DNA of 60,176 bases from an uncultured Acetobacteraceae bacterium. Lineage in GTDB: Bacteria > Pseudomonadota > Alphaproteobacteria > Acetobacterales > Acetobacteraceae. The notes below the pieces were generated by a model. That model was not told the origin of the DNA. It saw only the letters and a list, made by a program, of their open reading frames with translations, and did no database searches. Where the stretch lies: contig CAIXDS010000352.1 of the NCBI GenBank assembly GCA_903918195.1, forward strand, positions 1-60,176, given 5' to 3'. Below are positions 47,393 through 55,888 of the stretch, in pieces; the stretch's first letter is position 1; each line of letters starts with the position of its first letter. The position numbers were made by a program, and so were the translations under genes.

Positions 47393-48124
47393 ATGAGCAC
47401 CGAGCCCTTCGCCCTGGTCACCGGCGGCTCCGGCGGCATCGGCGCCGCGATCTGCCGGCATTTGCTCGACGCCGGCACCGCGGTGGTGTCGCTGTCGCGC
47501 ACCGAACCCGCCTGGCACCACCCGAAGCTGCATACCGTCACGGTGGACCTGATGGACATCGGCGCGACGCGTCAGGCAGCCACCGAACTGGCCGCGCGGT
47601 TCCGCATCAGCCATGTCATCCACACTGCCGGCGTGATCCGCCCGGACCTGCTGGAGGACGTGAAGCTGCAGGACCTGGACGCGCTGGTGCAGTTGCATCT
47701 GGCCTCGCCGCTGCTGCTGGTGCAGGCGGCCCTGCCCGGCATGAAGGCGGCCGGGTTCGGGCGGATCGTGCTGCTGTCGTCGCGCGCCGCCCTGGGGCAG
47801 CCGGCGCGCACGGCGTATTCGGCCACCAAGGCCGGGCTGATCGGCATGGCGCGCACCTGGGCGCTGGAACTGGCGCCGCACGGCATCACCGTGAACGTGG
47901 TGGCCCCCGGGCCGATTGCCGAAACTGCGATGTTTCACGCGGTGGTGCCGGCCGGCAGCGAGCACGAGGCGAGACTGGCCGCCAGCATCCCGGTTGGCCG
48001 GCTCGGCCGGCCGGAGGACGTGGCGCGCGCGGTGATGTTCCTCGCCGCCGCCGAGAGCGGTTTCATCACCGGGCAGACGCTGTTCGTGTGCGGCGGTGCC
48101 TCGGTGGGCGGCGTCGGGGTGTGA
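47393..48124 (+). CDS. Short-chain dehydrogenase/reductase
   Basis: A 243-residue classical SDR. LVTGGSGGIGAAI binds the cofactor, VIHTAGV is the NAG-like segment, and the catalytic residues are Ser in IVLLSSRAALG and YSATK (Y-x3-K). It is FabG-like in overall form, but the substrate is unknown. It is the first gene of a tight group with the HAD hydrolase (2-base gap) and the GH65 gene, so it may act on a sugar released by that group. Confidence 0.85.
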   Translation: MSTEPFALVTGGSGGIGAAICRHLLDAGTAVVSLSRTEPAWHHPKLHTVTVDLMDIGATRQAATELAARFRISHVIHTAGVIRPDLLEDVKLQDLDALVQLHLASPLLLVQAALPGMKAAGFGRIVLLSSRAALGQPARTAYSATKAGLIGMARTWALELAPHGITVNVVAPGPIAETAMFHAVVPAGSEHEARLAASIPVGRLGRPEDVARAVMFLAAAESGFITGQTLFVCGGASVGGVGV

Positions 48125-48126
48125 CC

Positions 48127-48840
48127 ATGCCGGCGGGTCGCAGGCTGCAGGCCGCTATCTTCGATGTGGACGGGGTGCTGCTCGCCTCGCCGCATGAGCG
48201 CGCCTGGCGCGCCGCGCTGGCGGGATTTGCCGACCCGGCGCGGTTCACGACGGCGTTCTACCAGGCCCACGTGGCAGGCAGGTCACGGCTGGACGGGGCC
48301 TTCGCGGCGCTCTCGGCGCTGGGCGTGCCGGATGCGGCGGCCCAGGCGGACATCTATGCCGCCCGCAAGCAGGGCGTGCTGGAGGGGCTGATCGCCGCCG
48401 GCGCGTTCAGCGCCTTCGCCGATGCGGTGCGTCTGGCGGAGGCCCTGCACGCGCGTGGCATCAAACTGGCGGCGGCCTCGGCGTCGAAAAATGCCGCTTG
48501 GATGCTGCGGCAGGTTCGCCTCGACAGCGGGCACAGTCTGGCCGATCTGCTCGATACCGATCTGTCCGGCCACGATGTGGCACACGGCAAGCCGGCCCCC
48601 GACATCTTCCTGCTGGCGGCGGCGGCGCTGCGGGCTGACCCAGCGCGCTGCGTGGTGGTGGAAGATGCGCCGGCAGGCATCGAAGCGGCGCGGGCGGGCG
48701 GCATGGCGGCACTGGGAATCGCGCGGCTGGACGACGCGGCCCTGCTGCGGGACGCCGGCGCCGACCTGGTGGTGACGACCCTGGACCTGGTGGACGTCGA
48801 CGCCCTGGCGGCCGGGGTGCTGCGGCAACGCGACAACTGA
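48127..48840 (+). CDS. HAD hydrolase, beta-phosphoglucomutase-like
   Basis: A 237-residue HAD protein. The nucleophile motif AAIFDVDGVLLASPHERAW, the Thr/Ser motif LAAASASKNA, and KPAPDIFLLAAAALR with VVVEDAPAGIEAARAGGM are typical of the phosphoglucomutase branch. Together with the GH65 gene 15 bases downstream, a beta-phosphoglucomutase role (beta-glucose 1-phosphate to glucose 6-phosphate) is likely, because GH65 phosphorylases release beta-glucose 1-phosphate. Confidence 0.8.
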   Translation: MPAGRRLQAAIFDVDGVLLASPHERAWRAALAGFADPARFTTAFYQAHVAGRSRLDGAFAALSALGVPDAAAQADIYAARKQGVLEGLIAAGAFSAFADAVRLAEALHARGIKLAAASASKNAAWMLRQVRLDSGHSLADLLDTDLSGHDVAHGKPAPDIFLLAAAALRADPARCVVVEDAPAGIEAARAGGMAALGIARLDDAALLRDAGADLVVTTLDLVDVDALAAGVLRQRDN

Positions 48841-48855
48841 AGGAGCCGACCGGGC

Positions 48856-51171
48856 ATGCAGGACGCGCTGGAGCCGACCGACGACCCGAGCTGGGTGCTG
48901 CACGAGAACGGCTACGACCTGGTGCGCGAGAGCAGCATCGAATCGCGCTTCGCCATCGGCAACGGCTTTCTCGGCGTGCGCGCGGCGCGGGCGGTCAGCC
49001 GGGCGACGACCTGGCTGGCGTGGCTGCCCAGCCCGGCCTGGGCGTCCTGGCCGCGCACCTATGTCGCCGGGCTGTTCGACATGCCCAACACCGATCCGCC
49101 GGTGCCCGCGCTGGTGCCGGTGGGCGATTGGCTGCGCGTGCGCATCCTGCTGGACGGGAAGAAGCTGCTGCTGCGCCGGGGCACAATTCTGGAGCACCGG
49201 CGCACGCTGGACCTGCGGCGCGGGACGCTGCTGGCCAGGTGGCAGCAGCGCGCGCCCTCCGGCGCGGTCGCGCTGCTGCGCACGCTGCGGCTGGTGTCGC
49301 AGGACGACCGCGCGCTGGGTCTGCAGTTCTGCCGGCTGGAGCTGGACCGCGACAACATCGAAGTCACCCTGGACGCCTGGGTCGAAGGTGCCGGGATGGG
49401 CATGGACCCGACCCGTACCGAGCCAGACCTTTGCGTGTGGCGCACCGCCGAAACGCACAAAAGCGTGGCGATCGCGGCAGCGGTCACGCTGCAGCTCGAC
49501 GGTCAGGCCCGCGCGCCCGATGCGGCAGGCCCGTTGCACTGGACCTGGCGCTGGCGATCGGTGGCGGGACAGAATGTGACGCTGGAACGGCTGGTGGCGA
49601 TGGCGCGCGGCGATACGCCGGACGCTGATCCGGGACCCGCCGCGGCTTCGGCGCTGGAGCGGGCGCGGGCGGCCGGCGGCGCGGCAGTGCGGGCCGCGCA
49701 TGAAGCGGCCTGGGCCGGGCGCTGGCAGGCCAGCGACGTGGCGATCGAGGGCGACCCGGAGCTGGAACGGGCGCTGCGCTTTGCCGTCTATCATCTGAAC
49801 AGCGCCGCCAATCCGGATGATCCGTGCGTTTCCGTGGGCGCCCGCGGCCTGACCGGCGATGCCTATCTCGGCCACGTGTTCTGGGACACGGAAATCTACC
49901 TGCTGCCGTTCTACATCGCCACCTGGCCGGAAGCCGCGCGCACGCTGCTGATGTACCGGTTCCGCACCCTGGCCGGGGCGCGGGCCAAGGCGGCGCGCGG
50001 CGGCTGGCGCGGGGCACTGTATGCCTGGGAGTCGGCCGATACCGGCGAGGAGACCACGCCCGAGCGGGTAATCGGCCCGGCCGGTACGCCGGTGGAGGTG
50101 CTGTCCGGCCGGCAGGAGCAGCATATCGCCGCCGACGTGGCTTATGCGGTGTGGAAATACTGGCGCGTGACCGGCGACGACGGCTTCCTGCTGGAGGCGG
50201 GCGCGGAGATCGTGCTGGAGACGGCGCGGTTCTGGGCCAGCCGGGCGACGCTGGAAGCGGACGGAAGACGGCACATCCGCGGCGTCATGGGCCCCGACGA
50301 GTACCACGAAGGCATCGACGACAACGCCTATACCAACGGGCTGGCACGCTGGAACATTTTCCGCGCGCTGGAAGTTGCCGCTCTGCTGCGCGCGCGCTGG
50401 CCGGCGCGCTGGGAGGAACTGGCAACGCGGCTCGGACTGGACGCGGCGGAACTGGCGCAGTGGGACGAGGCGGCCCGCACGCTGGTCACCGGGCTGGACG
50501 AAGCGACCGGGCTGATCGAGCAGTTCGCCGGGTTCTTCGCCCTGGAGCCGGTGGACCTCACCCGGTTTGCCGGCCGCCGTCTGCCGGTCGACGTGGTGCT
50601 GGGGCGCGAGCGGACGCAGCGCGCGCAGGTGGTGAAGCAGGCCGATGTGGTGGCCCTGCTGGCGCTGCTGCCGGACGAGTTCGACGACGCCGCGCGGCTG
50701 GCGAATTTTCGCACCTATGAACCGCGCTGCGCCCATGGCAGCTCGCTCAGCCGGTCGATGCATGCGCTGGTGGCCGCGCGACTCGGCGAGATGGCGCTGG
50801 CGCTGCGCTACCTGCAGGAAACGGCGGCGATCGATCTGTCGGACAGCGCTGCGGACAGCGCCGGCGGGGTGCATATCGCCGCCCTGGGCGGGCTGTGGCA
50901 GGCGGTGATGCTGGGCTTCGCCGGGGTGTCGCTGGCGGGCGATACGCCGGCGCTCACACCGCGTCTGCCGCCGCACTGGCGCAGCCTGGGGTTTCGCCTG
51001 TGCTGGCGCGGACGGCTTGTCCGCATCCGCATCTCGCAGGGCGGGCAGGAGGTGGAGGCAGTGCTGGAAGCGGGCGAGGCAATGACGCTGCGGGTGCACG
51101 GCACGCAGCGCGCGCTGCGGCTGGCCGGGTCCCCGCCGCCAGCCTCCCCGCCGCCGGCCCCCGCCGCCTGA
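48856..51171 (+). CDS. GH65 disaccharide phosphorylase/hydrolase
   Basis: A 771-residue GH65 protein. FAIGNGFLGVRAARA is the N-terminal signature; VFWDTEIYLLPFY and the catalytic Glu segment RGVMGPDEYHEGIDDNAYTN follow in the alpha/alpha barrel; RQEQHIAADVAYAVWKYW and QVVKQADVVALLALL are further conserved parts. The family phosphorolyses trehalose, maltose, kojibiose or nigerose, or hydrolyses alpha-glucosides; the substrate cannot be fixed here. The neighbour HAD gene favours phosphorolysis. A C-terminal beta-sandwich (about 690-750) and a Pro/Ala tail end the protein. Confidence 0.88.
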   Translation: MQDALEPTDDPSWVLHENGYDLVRESSIESRFAIGNGFLGVRAARAVSRATTWLAWLPSPAWASWPRTYVAGLFDMPNTDPPVPALVPVGDWLRVRILLDGKKLLLRRGTILEHRRTLDLRRGTLLARWQQRAPSGAVALLRTLRLVSQDDRALGLQFCRLELDRDNIEVTLDAWVEGAGMGMDPTRTEPDLCVWRTAETHKSVAIAAAVTLQLDGQARAPDAAGPLHWTWRWRSVAGQNVTLERLVAMARGDTPDADPGPAAASALERARAAGGAAVRAAHEAAWAGRWQASDVAIEGDPELERALRFAVYHLNSAANPDDPCVSVGARGLTGDAYLGHVFWDTEIYLLPFYIATWPEAARTLLMYRFRTLAGARAKAARGGWRGALYAWESADTGEETTPERVIGPAGTPVEVLSGRQEQHIAADVAYAVWKYWRVTGDDGFLLEAGAEIVLETARFWASRATLEADGRRHIRGVMGPDEYHEGIDDNAYTNGLARWNIFRALEVAALLRARWPARWEELATRLGLDAAELAQWDEAARTLVTGLDEATGLIEQFAGFFALEPVDLTRFAGRRLPVDVVLGRERTQRAQVVKQADVVALLALLPDEFDDAARLANFRTYEPRCAHGSSLSRSMHALVAARLGEMALALRYLQETAAIDLSDSAADSAGGVHIAALGGLWQAVMLGFAGVSLAGDTPALTPRLPPHWRSLGFRLCWRGRLVRIRISQGGQEVEAVLEAGEAMTLRVHGTQRALRLAGSPPPASPPPAPAA

Positions 51172-51239
51172 TAGCCGCCTCCGACGCTTGATGAAGGGGT
51201 GGCTGTCCTGTTTCGGGTTTCGGCCTATGGTGCTGCCCC

Positions 51240-51833
51240 ATGCTGACCGACCTCCCCAATGTCCTGACCCTGTCGCGCATCGCCGCGATCCCGCTGCTGG
51301 TGGTGCTGGTGGCGGTGCGCACACCGGTGGCCGATCTCATGGCCTGCATCGTGTTCAGCGCCGCCGCCATCACCGATTATTTCGACGGCAAGCTGGCGCG
51401 CGAGCGGCAGCAACTATCCGATCTCGGCCGCATGCTGGACCCGATTGCCGACAAGCTGCTGGTGGGGGCCGCCCTGATGATGCTGGTCGGTACCGCGCGG
51501 CTGAGCGAAGCCGGGCTCTATCCCGCCATCGTGATCATGCTGCGCGAGATCCTGGTCAGCGGCCTGCGCGAGTATCTGGCCGGGGTCCGGGTCGGCCTGC
51601 CGGTGACCCGCCTGGCCAAGTGGAAGACCGGCTTCCAGATGGGCGCGCTGGGCACGCTGCTGGCCGGCAACGCCTCGGCGGTGCTGCTGCATATGCCCTG
51701 GCTGCCGGTCTCGCTGATCGGCGAGACCATGCTCTGGGTGGCCGCCCTGCTGACCCTGGTGACCGGGTGGGACTACCTGACCGCCGGGCTGCAGCATGCG
51801 TCCACCGCACCGCCGGCCGCGCTGCATAAATGA
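51240..51833 (+). CDS. pgsA: CDP-diacylglycerol-glycerol-3-phosphate 3-phosphatidyltransferase
   Basis: A 197-residue membrane enzyme with the CDP-alcohol phosphotransferase motif spanning DYFDGKLARERQQLSDLGRM and LDPIADK (D-G-x2-A-R-x8-G-x3-D-x3-D). MLTDLPNVLTLSRIAAIPLL is the usual N-terminus. It makes phosphatidylglycerol phosphate, the precursor of phosphatidylglycerol and cardiolipin. Four or five hydrophobic helices follow. It overlaps mobB by 4 bases. Confidence 0.93.
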   Translation: MLTDLPNVLTLSRIAAIPLLVVLVAVRTPVADLMACIVFSAAAITDYFDGKLARERQQLSDLGRMLDPIADKLLVGAALMMLVGTARLSEAGLYPAIVIMLREILVSGLREYLAGVRVGLPVTRLAKWKTGFQMGALGTLLAGNASAVLLHMPWLPVSLIGETMLWVAALLTLVTGWDYLTAGLQHASTAPPAALHK

Positions 51834-52336
51834 AGGTGCTCGGCCTGACTGGCTGGTCGGGCAGCGGCAAGACGACGCTGCTGGTGGCGCTGGTGCCGCT
51901 TCTCATCGGCCGCGGCCTGACGGTATCGACCGTCAAGCATGCCCATCACGGCTTCGACCTGGACCAGCCCGGCAAGGATTCCTGGCGCCACCGCCAGGCC
52001 GGCGCGACCGAGGTGCTGATTTCCAGCGGTGCGCGCTGGGCGCTGATGCACGAAGTGCACGGCGACGAGCCGTCGCTGCCCGCGCTGCTGACACGGCTCA
52101 CACCAGTTGACCTGGTGCTGGTGGAGGGGTTCAAAGCCCACCCGCACCCGAAGATCGAGGTGCACCGGCCGGCGCTGGCCCGGCCGCCGATCTGGCCCGG
52201 CCGGGCGGATATCGTGGCGGTGGCAGCCGACGAAAATCTGCCCGGGTGTGACCGAAAGGTACTACCGCTTAATGATCCGGCGGTAATTGTTGAATGGGCG
52301 CTTGCGTTTATGGACCGATTTGGGGCACTGGACTAA
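51830..52336 (+). CDS. mobB: Molybdopterin-guanine dinucleotide biosynthesis adaptor MobB
   Basis: A 168-residue P-loop protein: MKVLGLTGWSGSGKTTLLVALVPLL (Walker A), VSTVKHAHHGFDLDQPGKDSWRHRQAGA and LVLVEGFKAHPHPKIEVHR are typical MobB features. It binds GTP and assists molybdenum cofactor maturation. It overlaps pgsA by 4 bases; moaD and moaE lie about 700 bp to the right, past a lipoprotein gene. Confidence 0.9.
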   Translation: MKVLGLTGWSGSGKTTLLVALVPLLIGRGLTVSTVKHAHHGFDLDQPGKDSWRHRQAGATEVLISSGARWALMHEVHGDEPSLPALLTRLTPVDLVLVEGFKAHPHPKIEVHRPALARPPIWPGRADIVAVAADENLPGCDRKVLPLNDPAVIVEWALAFMDRFGALD

Positions 52337-52427
52337 ACTCCCTGAGCCGTGAACATGACGAAGGGGCATTGAGTCTCCTGAGGGCCGGACGCCCGCCCGA
52401 ACCGGCTGCACGACAAGGATTTCCACC

Positions 52428-53018
52428 ATGCGGCGCATCACCCTGCTCGGACTGACCCTGTTGCTGCCAGCCTGCCAGAGCTATGTGGGCAATCCGTTCG
52501 ATGGCTTTGGCGGGTTCATCGGCGACACCCATTCCTTCCATACCAGCCCGAACCGGCCGATCGGCGACTCGCCCAACCTGCTGCGGGCGGAGGGCAAGGA
52601 CGTCGACCAGGAGCCGCTGACCCCCGAGCCCGGCAATGTCTGGCCCCGCCCGGCAGCGCCCGAACCCACCCTGCAGGATCTGCAGCGCGAGCAGAACCAG
52701 TCCGAGACCCCCGGCCAACTGCCGCCGCCCCGCCCCATCCCGCGCGGCAGTTCGACGCCGCCAGGCGCCCCGGAAGCGGTGCCGGCCGCACCCGCTTCGC
52801 CGCCGGCTCCGCCACCCACGTTGCCGCCGGCAACTTCCCCCACGACGAAGTTCTACCCGACCCCTGGCGGCCCGGCCGTCGGCACCGACACGGGCAACGG
52901 CGTGCGCACCTACACCACCCCGACGGGCGGCTCCGGCATCGTGGTGCCCAACGGCAACGGCACCAGCACGCTGATCGGCCCCGACGGAACGGTCACCACG
53001 GTGCCCACCCCGCGCTGA
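52428..53018 (+). CDS. Proline-rich lipoprotein of unknown function
   Basis: A 196-residue protein with a lipoprotein signal (MRRITLLGLTLLLPAC; lipobox LPAC, Cys 16). The rest is largely disordered and Pro-rich (PPPRPIPRGSSTPPGAPE), ending with a Gly/Thr-rich stretch (GNGVRTYTTPTGGSGIVVPN). It probably sits in the outer or inner membrane facing the periplasm. Its place between mobB and moaD seems incidental. Confidence 0.65.
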   Translation: MRRITLLGLTLLLPACQSYVGNPFDGFGGFIGDTHSFHTSPNRPIGDSPNLLRAEGKDVDQEPLTPEPGNVWPRPAAPEPTLQDLQREQNQSETPGQLPPPRPIPRGSSTPPGAPEAVPAAPASPPAPPPTLPPATSPTTKFYPTPGGPAVGTDTGNGVRTYTTPTGGSGIVVPNGNGTSTLIGPDGTVTTVPTPR

Positions 53019-53037
53019 CCGCACCCCACAAGCCGGC

Positions 53038-53307
53038 ATGGCTGGCCCCGGAACCCTGCGGCTGCTGTATTTCGCTTGGCTGCGCGAGCGCCTGGGCACG
53101 GCGGAGGAAGTGGTGGCGCTGCCCGAAGGGGTGGCGACGGTCGGCGATCTGCTGATTTGGCTGTGCAGCCGCAGCCCGGCGCATGCAGAGGCTTTTTCGG
53201 CGGCTTTCCGAGTGCGCTGCGCGGTCAACCAGGAGTTCGCCGCCCCCGACGCGCCGGTGGCTGCCGGCGACGAGGTGGCATTCTTCCCGCCCGTGACTGG
53301 TGGTTAA
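53038..53307 (+). CDS. moaD: Molybdopterin synthase small subunit MoaD
   Basis: An 89-residue ubiquitin-like protein: LRLLYFAWLRERLGTAEEVVALP, VNQEF, AAGDEVAFFPPVTGG. The terminal double glycine is the site that is thiocarboxylated to supply sulfur. It is directly followed by moaE. Confidence 0.95.
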   Translation: MAGPGTLRLLYFAWLRERLGTAEEVVALPEGVATVGDLLIWLCSRSPAHAEAFSAAFRVRCAVNQEFAAPDAPVAAGDEVAFFPPVTGG

Positions 53308-53308
53308 G

Positions 53309-53776
53309 ATGGCCACGATCCGCGTGCAGCAGGCGGATTTCGACATCGGCGCCGAACTGGCGGCGGTTTCGGCCGGCCGGACCGATATCGGCGGCATCGG
53401 CTGCTTCGTCGGCACGGTACGGGGCGACGGCGGCGACCGGGCGATCGCGGCGATGCTGCTGGAGCACTACCCCGGCATGACCGAGCGGGCGATGGCGCGC
53501 ATCGCCGCGCAGGCGGAGCAGCGCTGGGCGCTGCTGGGCTGCACACTGATCCACCGGGTCGGCCGGCTGACGCCGGGCGAAACCATCGTGTGTGTCCTCG
53601 CAGCCGCTGCCCATCGACAGGCGGCTTTGGACGCCACCGCTTTCCTGATCGACTGGCTGAAAACGCGCGCGCCGTTCTGGAAGAAGGAAATCTTTACCGA
53701 CGGCGGTGAAGTGTGGGTGGAGGCGCACGCAACCGATGAGGACAGCGCCGCGCGATGGGACGAAAATACCCCTTGA
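53309..53776 (+). CDS. moaE: Molybdopterin synthase catalytic subunit MoaE
   Basis: A 155-residue protein: IGGIGCFVGTVRGDGGD, LEHYPGMTERAM, IHRVGRLTPGETIVCVLAAAAHR and the catalytic lysine region LKTRAPFWKKEIFTDG are typical. It inserts the dithiolene sulfurs in molybdopterin together with MoaD. ATG 53309 starts 1 base after the moaD stop; GTG 53300 is an alternative start. Confidence 0.95.
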   Translation: MATIRVQQADFDIGAELAAVSAGRTDIGGIGCFVGTVRGDGGDRAIAAMLLEHYPGMTERAMARIAAQAEQRWALLGCTLIHRVGRLTPGETIVCVLAAAAHRQAALDATAFLIDWLKTRAPFWKKEIFTDGGEVWVEAHATDEDSAARWDENTP

Positions 53777-54023
53777 ACCCATGGGCGTCAGGCATGTGCC
53801 GGCCGGAACCGTCAACAGCGCCGCGACGTCGCGGCCATTTGATCCAAGGCGCTCTTTCACGACGGGTATTTCATAACGCATAAAATGCTGAAATTGCTGA
53901 ATGAGACCATCCGTTAAAGCCAGTGCCCTGCGGACACCCCGCACGCTGGTTCTGCGCCACCAACAGGTTCGCCAGCCGTGCCGGCCCTCGCCAATAGAAA
54001 CCTGTGCGAAATGAGAAAACGCA

Positions 54024-54863
54024 ATGATGACTGTCCCTGACGGCCGAAGCCTGGCGATCGGTGTGATGTTCCTGCTGGGGGTTGCCCCGGCCCTGGCCCA
54101 GACGCCTGCGCCAGCGCCGGCTGCCCCGGCGAACGCCGCCGCCGCTGCGAAGCCGCAGATCGAGCCGAAAGTGGCCGATATCCTCAAGGCCGCCTGCAGC
54201 ACGCTCAGCGGGGCGGCGACGATGTCGTTCACGGCGGTGAACACCTACGAACGGGCGGCGGTGAACGGGCAGCCCTTGTACTACGCCACCCTCAACCATG
54301 TGGTGATGCAGCGGCCGGACAAGCTGCGGGTGATCTCGCCGGGCGACGGGACGGCCGACGAGTTCTATTACGACGGCAAGACCATGACCGCCTATGTGCC
54401 GTCCGAGGATCTGGCCGCGACGGCCGAGGCGCCGCCGACGATTGATGAACTGATGGACGCGGCCTGGGAAAAGGCGGCGATCTACTTCCCGTTCAGTGAC
54501 GTGATCGTCTCCGACCCGTGCGAGATTTTCCACAAGAAGATGGGCTCGGCGTTCTATGTCGGCCAGTCGGTGGTGGTCGGCGGCACCAAAACCGACATGA
54601 TCGCCGTGGCCGGCGACGATGTGCAGGCCGAGCTTTGGATCGGCACCGCCGATCATCTGCCGCGGCTGATCCGGGTGGTCTATCCGAACGAGCCCGCCCA
54701 TGCGCTGTACCAGACCGAATATTCCGACTGGCATCTCGGCGCGACCGTCTCGCCGCATGTGTTCGCGTCCGAGAAGGCGGCCAAGGCGAAGAAGATGCCG
54801 TTTGTCGCGCCCGAGCCCGGCACGCCGATGCCGCGGCCGGCGCAACCGCCCGAAAATCCGTAA
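54024..54863 (+). CDS. Exported DUF2092 protein
   Basis: A 279-residue protein with a signal peptide (GVMFLLGVAPALAQ, about 26 residues) and an Ala/Pro-rich linker. The main domain (about 50-250) matches what I know as DUF2092: LSGAATMSFTAVNTYERAAVNGQPLYY, RPDKLRVISPGDG, FYYDGKTMTAYVPSE, HLPRLIRVVYPNEP, TEYSDWHLGATVSPHVF. The pattern of a strand-rich shell suggests a LolA-like periplasmic fold (inference). It ends with a proline-rich tail. The tandem-repeat gene follows after 31 bases and has its own ribosome site, so the two are probably cotranscribed. Confidence 0.75.
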   Translation: MMTVPDGRSLAIGVMFLLGVAPALAQTPAPAPAAPANAAAAAKPQIEPKVADILKAACSTLSGAATMSFTAVNTYERAAVNGQPLYYATLNHVVMQRPDKLRVISPGDGTADEFYYDGKTMTAYVPSEDLAATAEAPPTIDELMDAAWEKAAIYFPFSDVIVSDPCEIFHKKMGSAFYVGQSVVVGGTKTDMIAVAGDDVQAELWIGTADHLPRLIRVVYPNEPAHALYQTEYSDWHLGATVSPHVFASEKAAKAKKMPFVAPEPGTPMPRPAQPPENP

Positions 54864-54894
54864 AGCGCGAATCCGTAACAAGGGGAACCATGTG

Positions 54895-55569
54895 ATGCGA
54901 ACGGGCATGCTGGCGGCGACCGCCGCGCTTTCTGTTTTGCTTCCGCTGCAGCCGGCGCGGGCCTGGATGCACGCCAACCCCGGCGGCGGATACACCCATT
55001 CCGGCAGCGCCGGCGGTTACCAGCACTCCACCACCGTCAGCCAGGAGGGGGTGGCGCATTCCAGCAACGCCGGCGGCTACGAGCACGGCACCGCCGCCAA
55101 CTCGCAGGGCGTCGCCCATGCCAGCAACGCCGGCGGGTACGCGCACGGCACCGCCGCCAATTCGCAGGGCGTCGCCCATGCCAGCAATGCCGGCGGCTAT
55201 TATCACGGCACTGCGGCCGGGCCGAACGGCGCGGAGCACACCGGCGCCTATGGCACCACCACGGCGAATTACGGCGGCTATTACCATCAGCCGGCGGTGG
55301 TGAACCATTACGGGGCGACCTGCGTGAACTGCGGTGCCCCCGGGTACAGCGGGGGTGCGGTGGTGGCGGGGGCAGCGGTGGGGATGGCCGCGGGCGTTGC
55401 GGTGGGCGCCGCCGCGGCCAGCGCGGCGGCGCGGCCCGCGGCGTACGCGGTGCTGCCGGCAGGGTGCGCCTACCGTCCGGTGGCTGGTGCCTATGCGTGC
55501 GGCGGCATGTGGCTGGCGCCCGCGTATGGGGCGAACGGGGTTTATTACCGGGTCGTGCCGGCGCCCTGA
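54895..55569 (+). CDS. Exported protein with 20-residue tandem repeats
   Basis: A 224-residue protein with a signal peptide (GMLAATAALSVLLPLQPARA). Residues 43-122 hold four 20-residue units; the two central ones, HGTAANSQGVAHASNAGGY, are identical apart from the first residue. The repeats give a Gly-Tyr-His-rich surface (GGYxHGT). A Gly/Ala-rich hydrophobic segment (GGAVVAGAAVGMAAGVAVGA) and a C-terminal region with four cysteines (CVNC, GCAY, YACGG) follow. AAGGGGAA precedes the ATG. No family is recognised. Confidence 0.7.
   Translation: MRTGMLAATAALSVLLPLQPARAWMHANPGGGYTHSGSAGGYQHSTTVSQEGVAHSSNAGGYEHGTAANSQGVAHASNAGGYAHGTAANSQGVAHASNAGGYYHGTAAGPNGAEHTGAYGTTTANYGGYYHQPAVVNHYGATCVNCGAPGYSGGAVVAGAAVGMAAGVAVGAAAASAAARPAAYAVLPAGCAYRPVAGAYACGGMWLAPAYGANGVYYRVVPAP
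55021..55260. repeat. Four 60 bp tandem repeats inside the GGY/HGT gene
   Basis: Units run 55021-55080, 55081-55140, 55141-55200 and 55201-55260. Units 2 and 3 are nearly identical in DNA (GGCACCGCCGCCAA, GTCGCCCATGCCAGCAA), which suggests recent duplication. Units 1 and 4 are diverged. Confidence 0.9.
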
Positions 55570-55888
55570 GGGATCTGGCTGGGGGGCGGCGAAGGCGCAG
55601 GGCTGCACAATGGTGGCCAGCCCGTCTGGTTGTTGGCGTGCAGAACCTTGCAACCCCGCGGGCACGACAGCCCGCATGTGAGCATAGCTGTTCATCTGGC
55701 GATCGGTTGCGAAGACGATTTGAGCCCAGTTCTGACGGATTATCGGTCTGCTCCAAGTGTTTTGCTGGTCTGGCCATCCTGGCGGGAACGGGGTATATAA
55801 TGTCGGTCTCTTCGGGCCGCTGAACTCGGGCGCCGATCTCTGCGATGGCATATAGGCCGGTTTTTCGGCCGTGTTTGATGGAGAAACC
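55570..55888. other. Intergenic region at the left edge of the low-GC group
   Basis: 319 bp without a supported gene. GC content falls to the right. It includes a TATAAT-type -10 (55796-55801) with a poor -35, placed about 90 bp before the methyltransferase start. Confidence 0.4.
55794..55801 (+). promoter_or_regulatory. Candidate -10 element for the FkbM-like gene
   Basis: TATATAAT ends with a perfect TATAAT at 55796-55801. No good -35 at 17 bp was found. A start near 55808 would give an 80-nt leader. Confidence 0.4.

Noticed and set aside
48283..51324. Minus-strand open frame of about 1000 codons across the HAD and GH65 genes
   Set aside because: A shadow of GH65; Arg/His/Gln-rich low-complexity translation, whereas the plus strand has GH65 catalytic motifs.
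55021..55260. CRISPR-like array
   Set aside because: The 60 bp units are in-frame tandem repeats without spacers inside a coding sequence.
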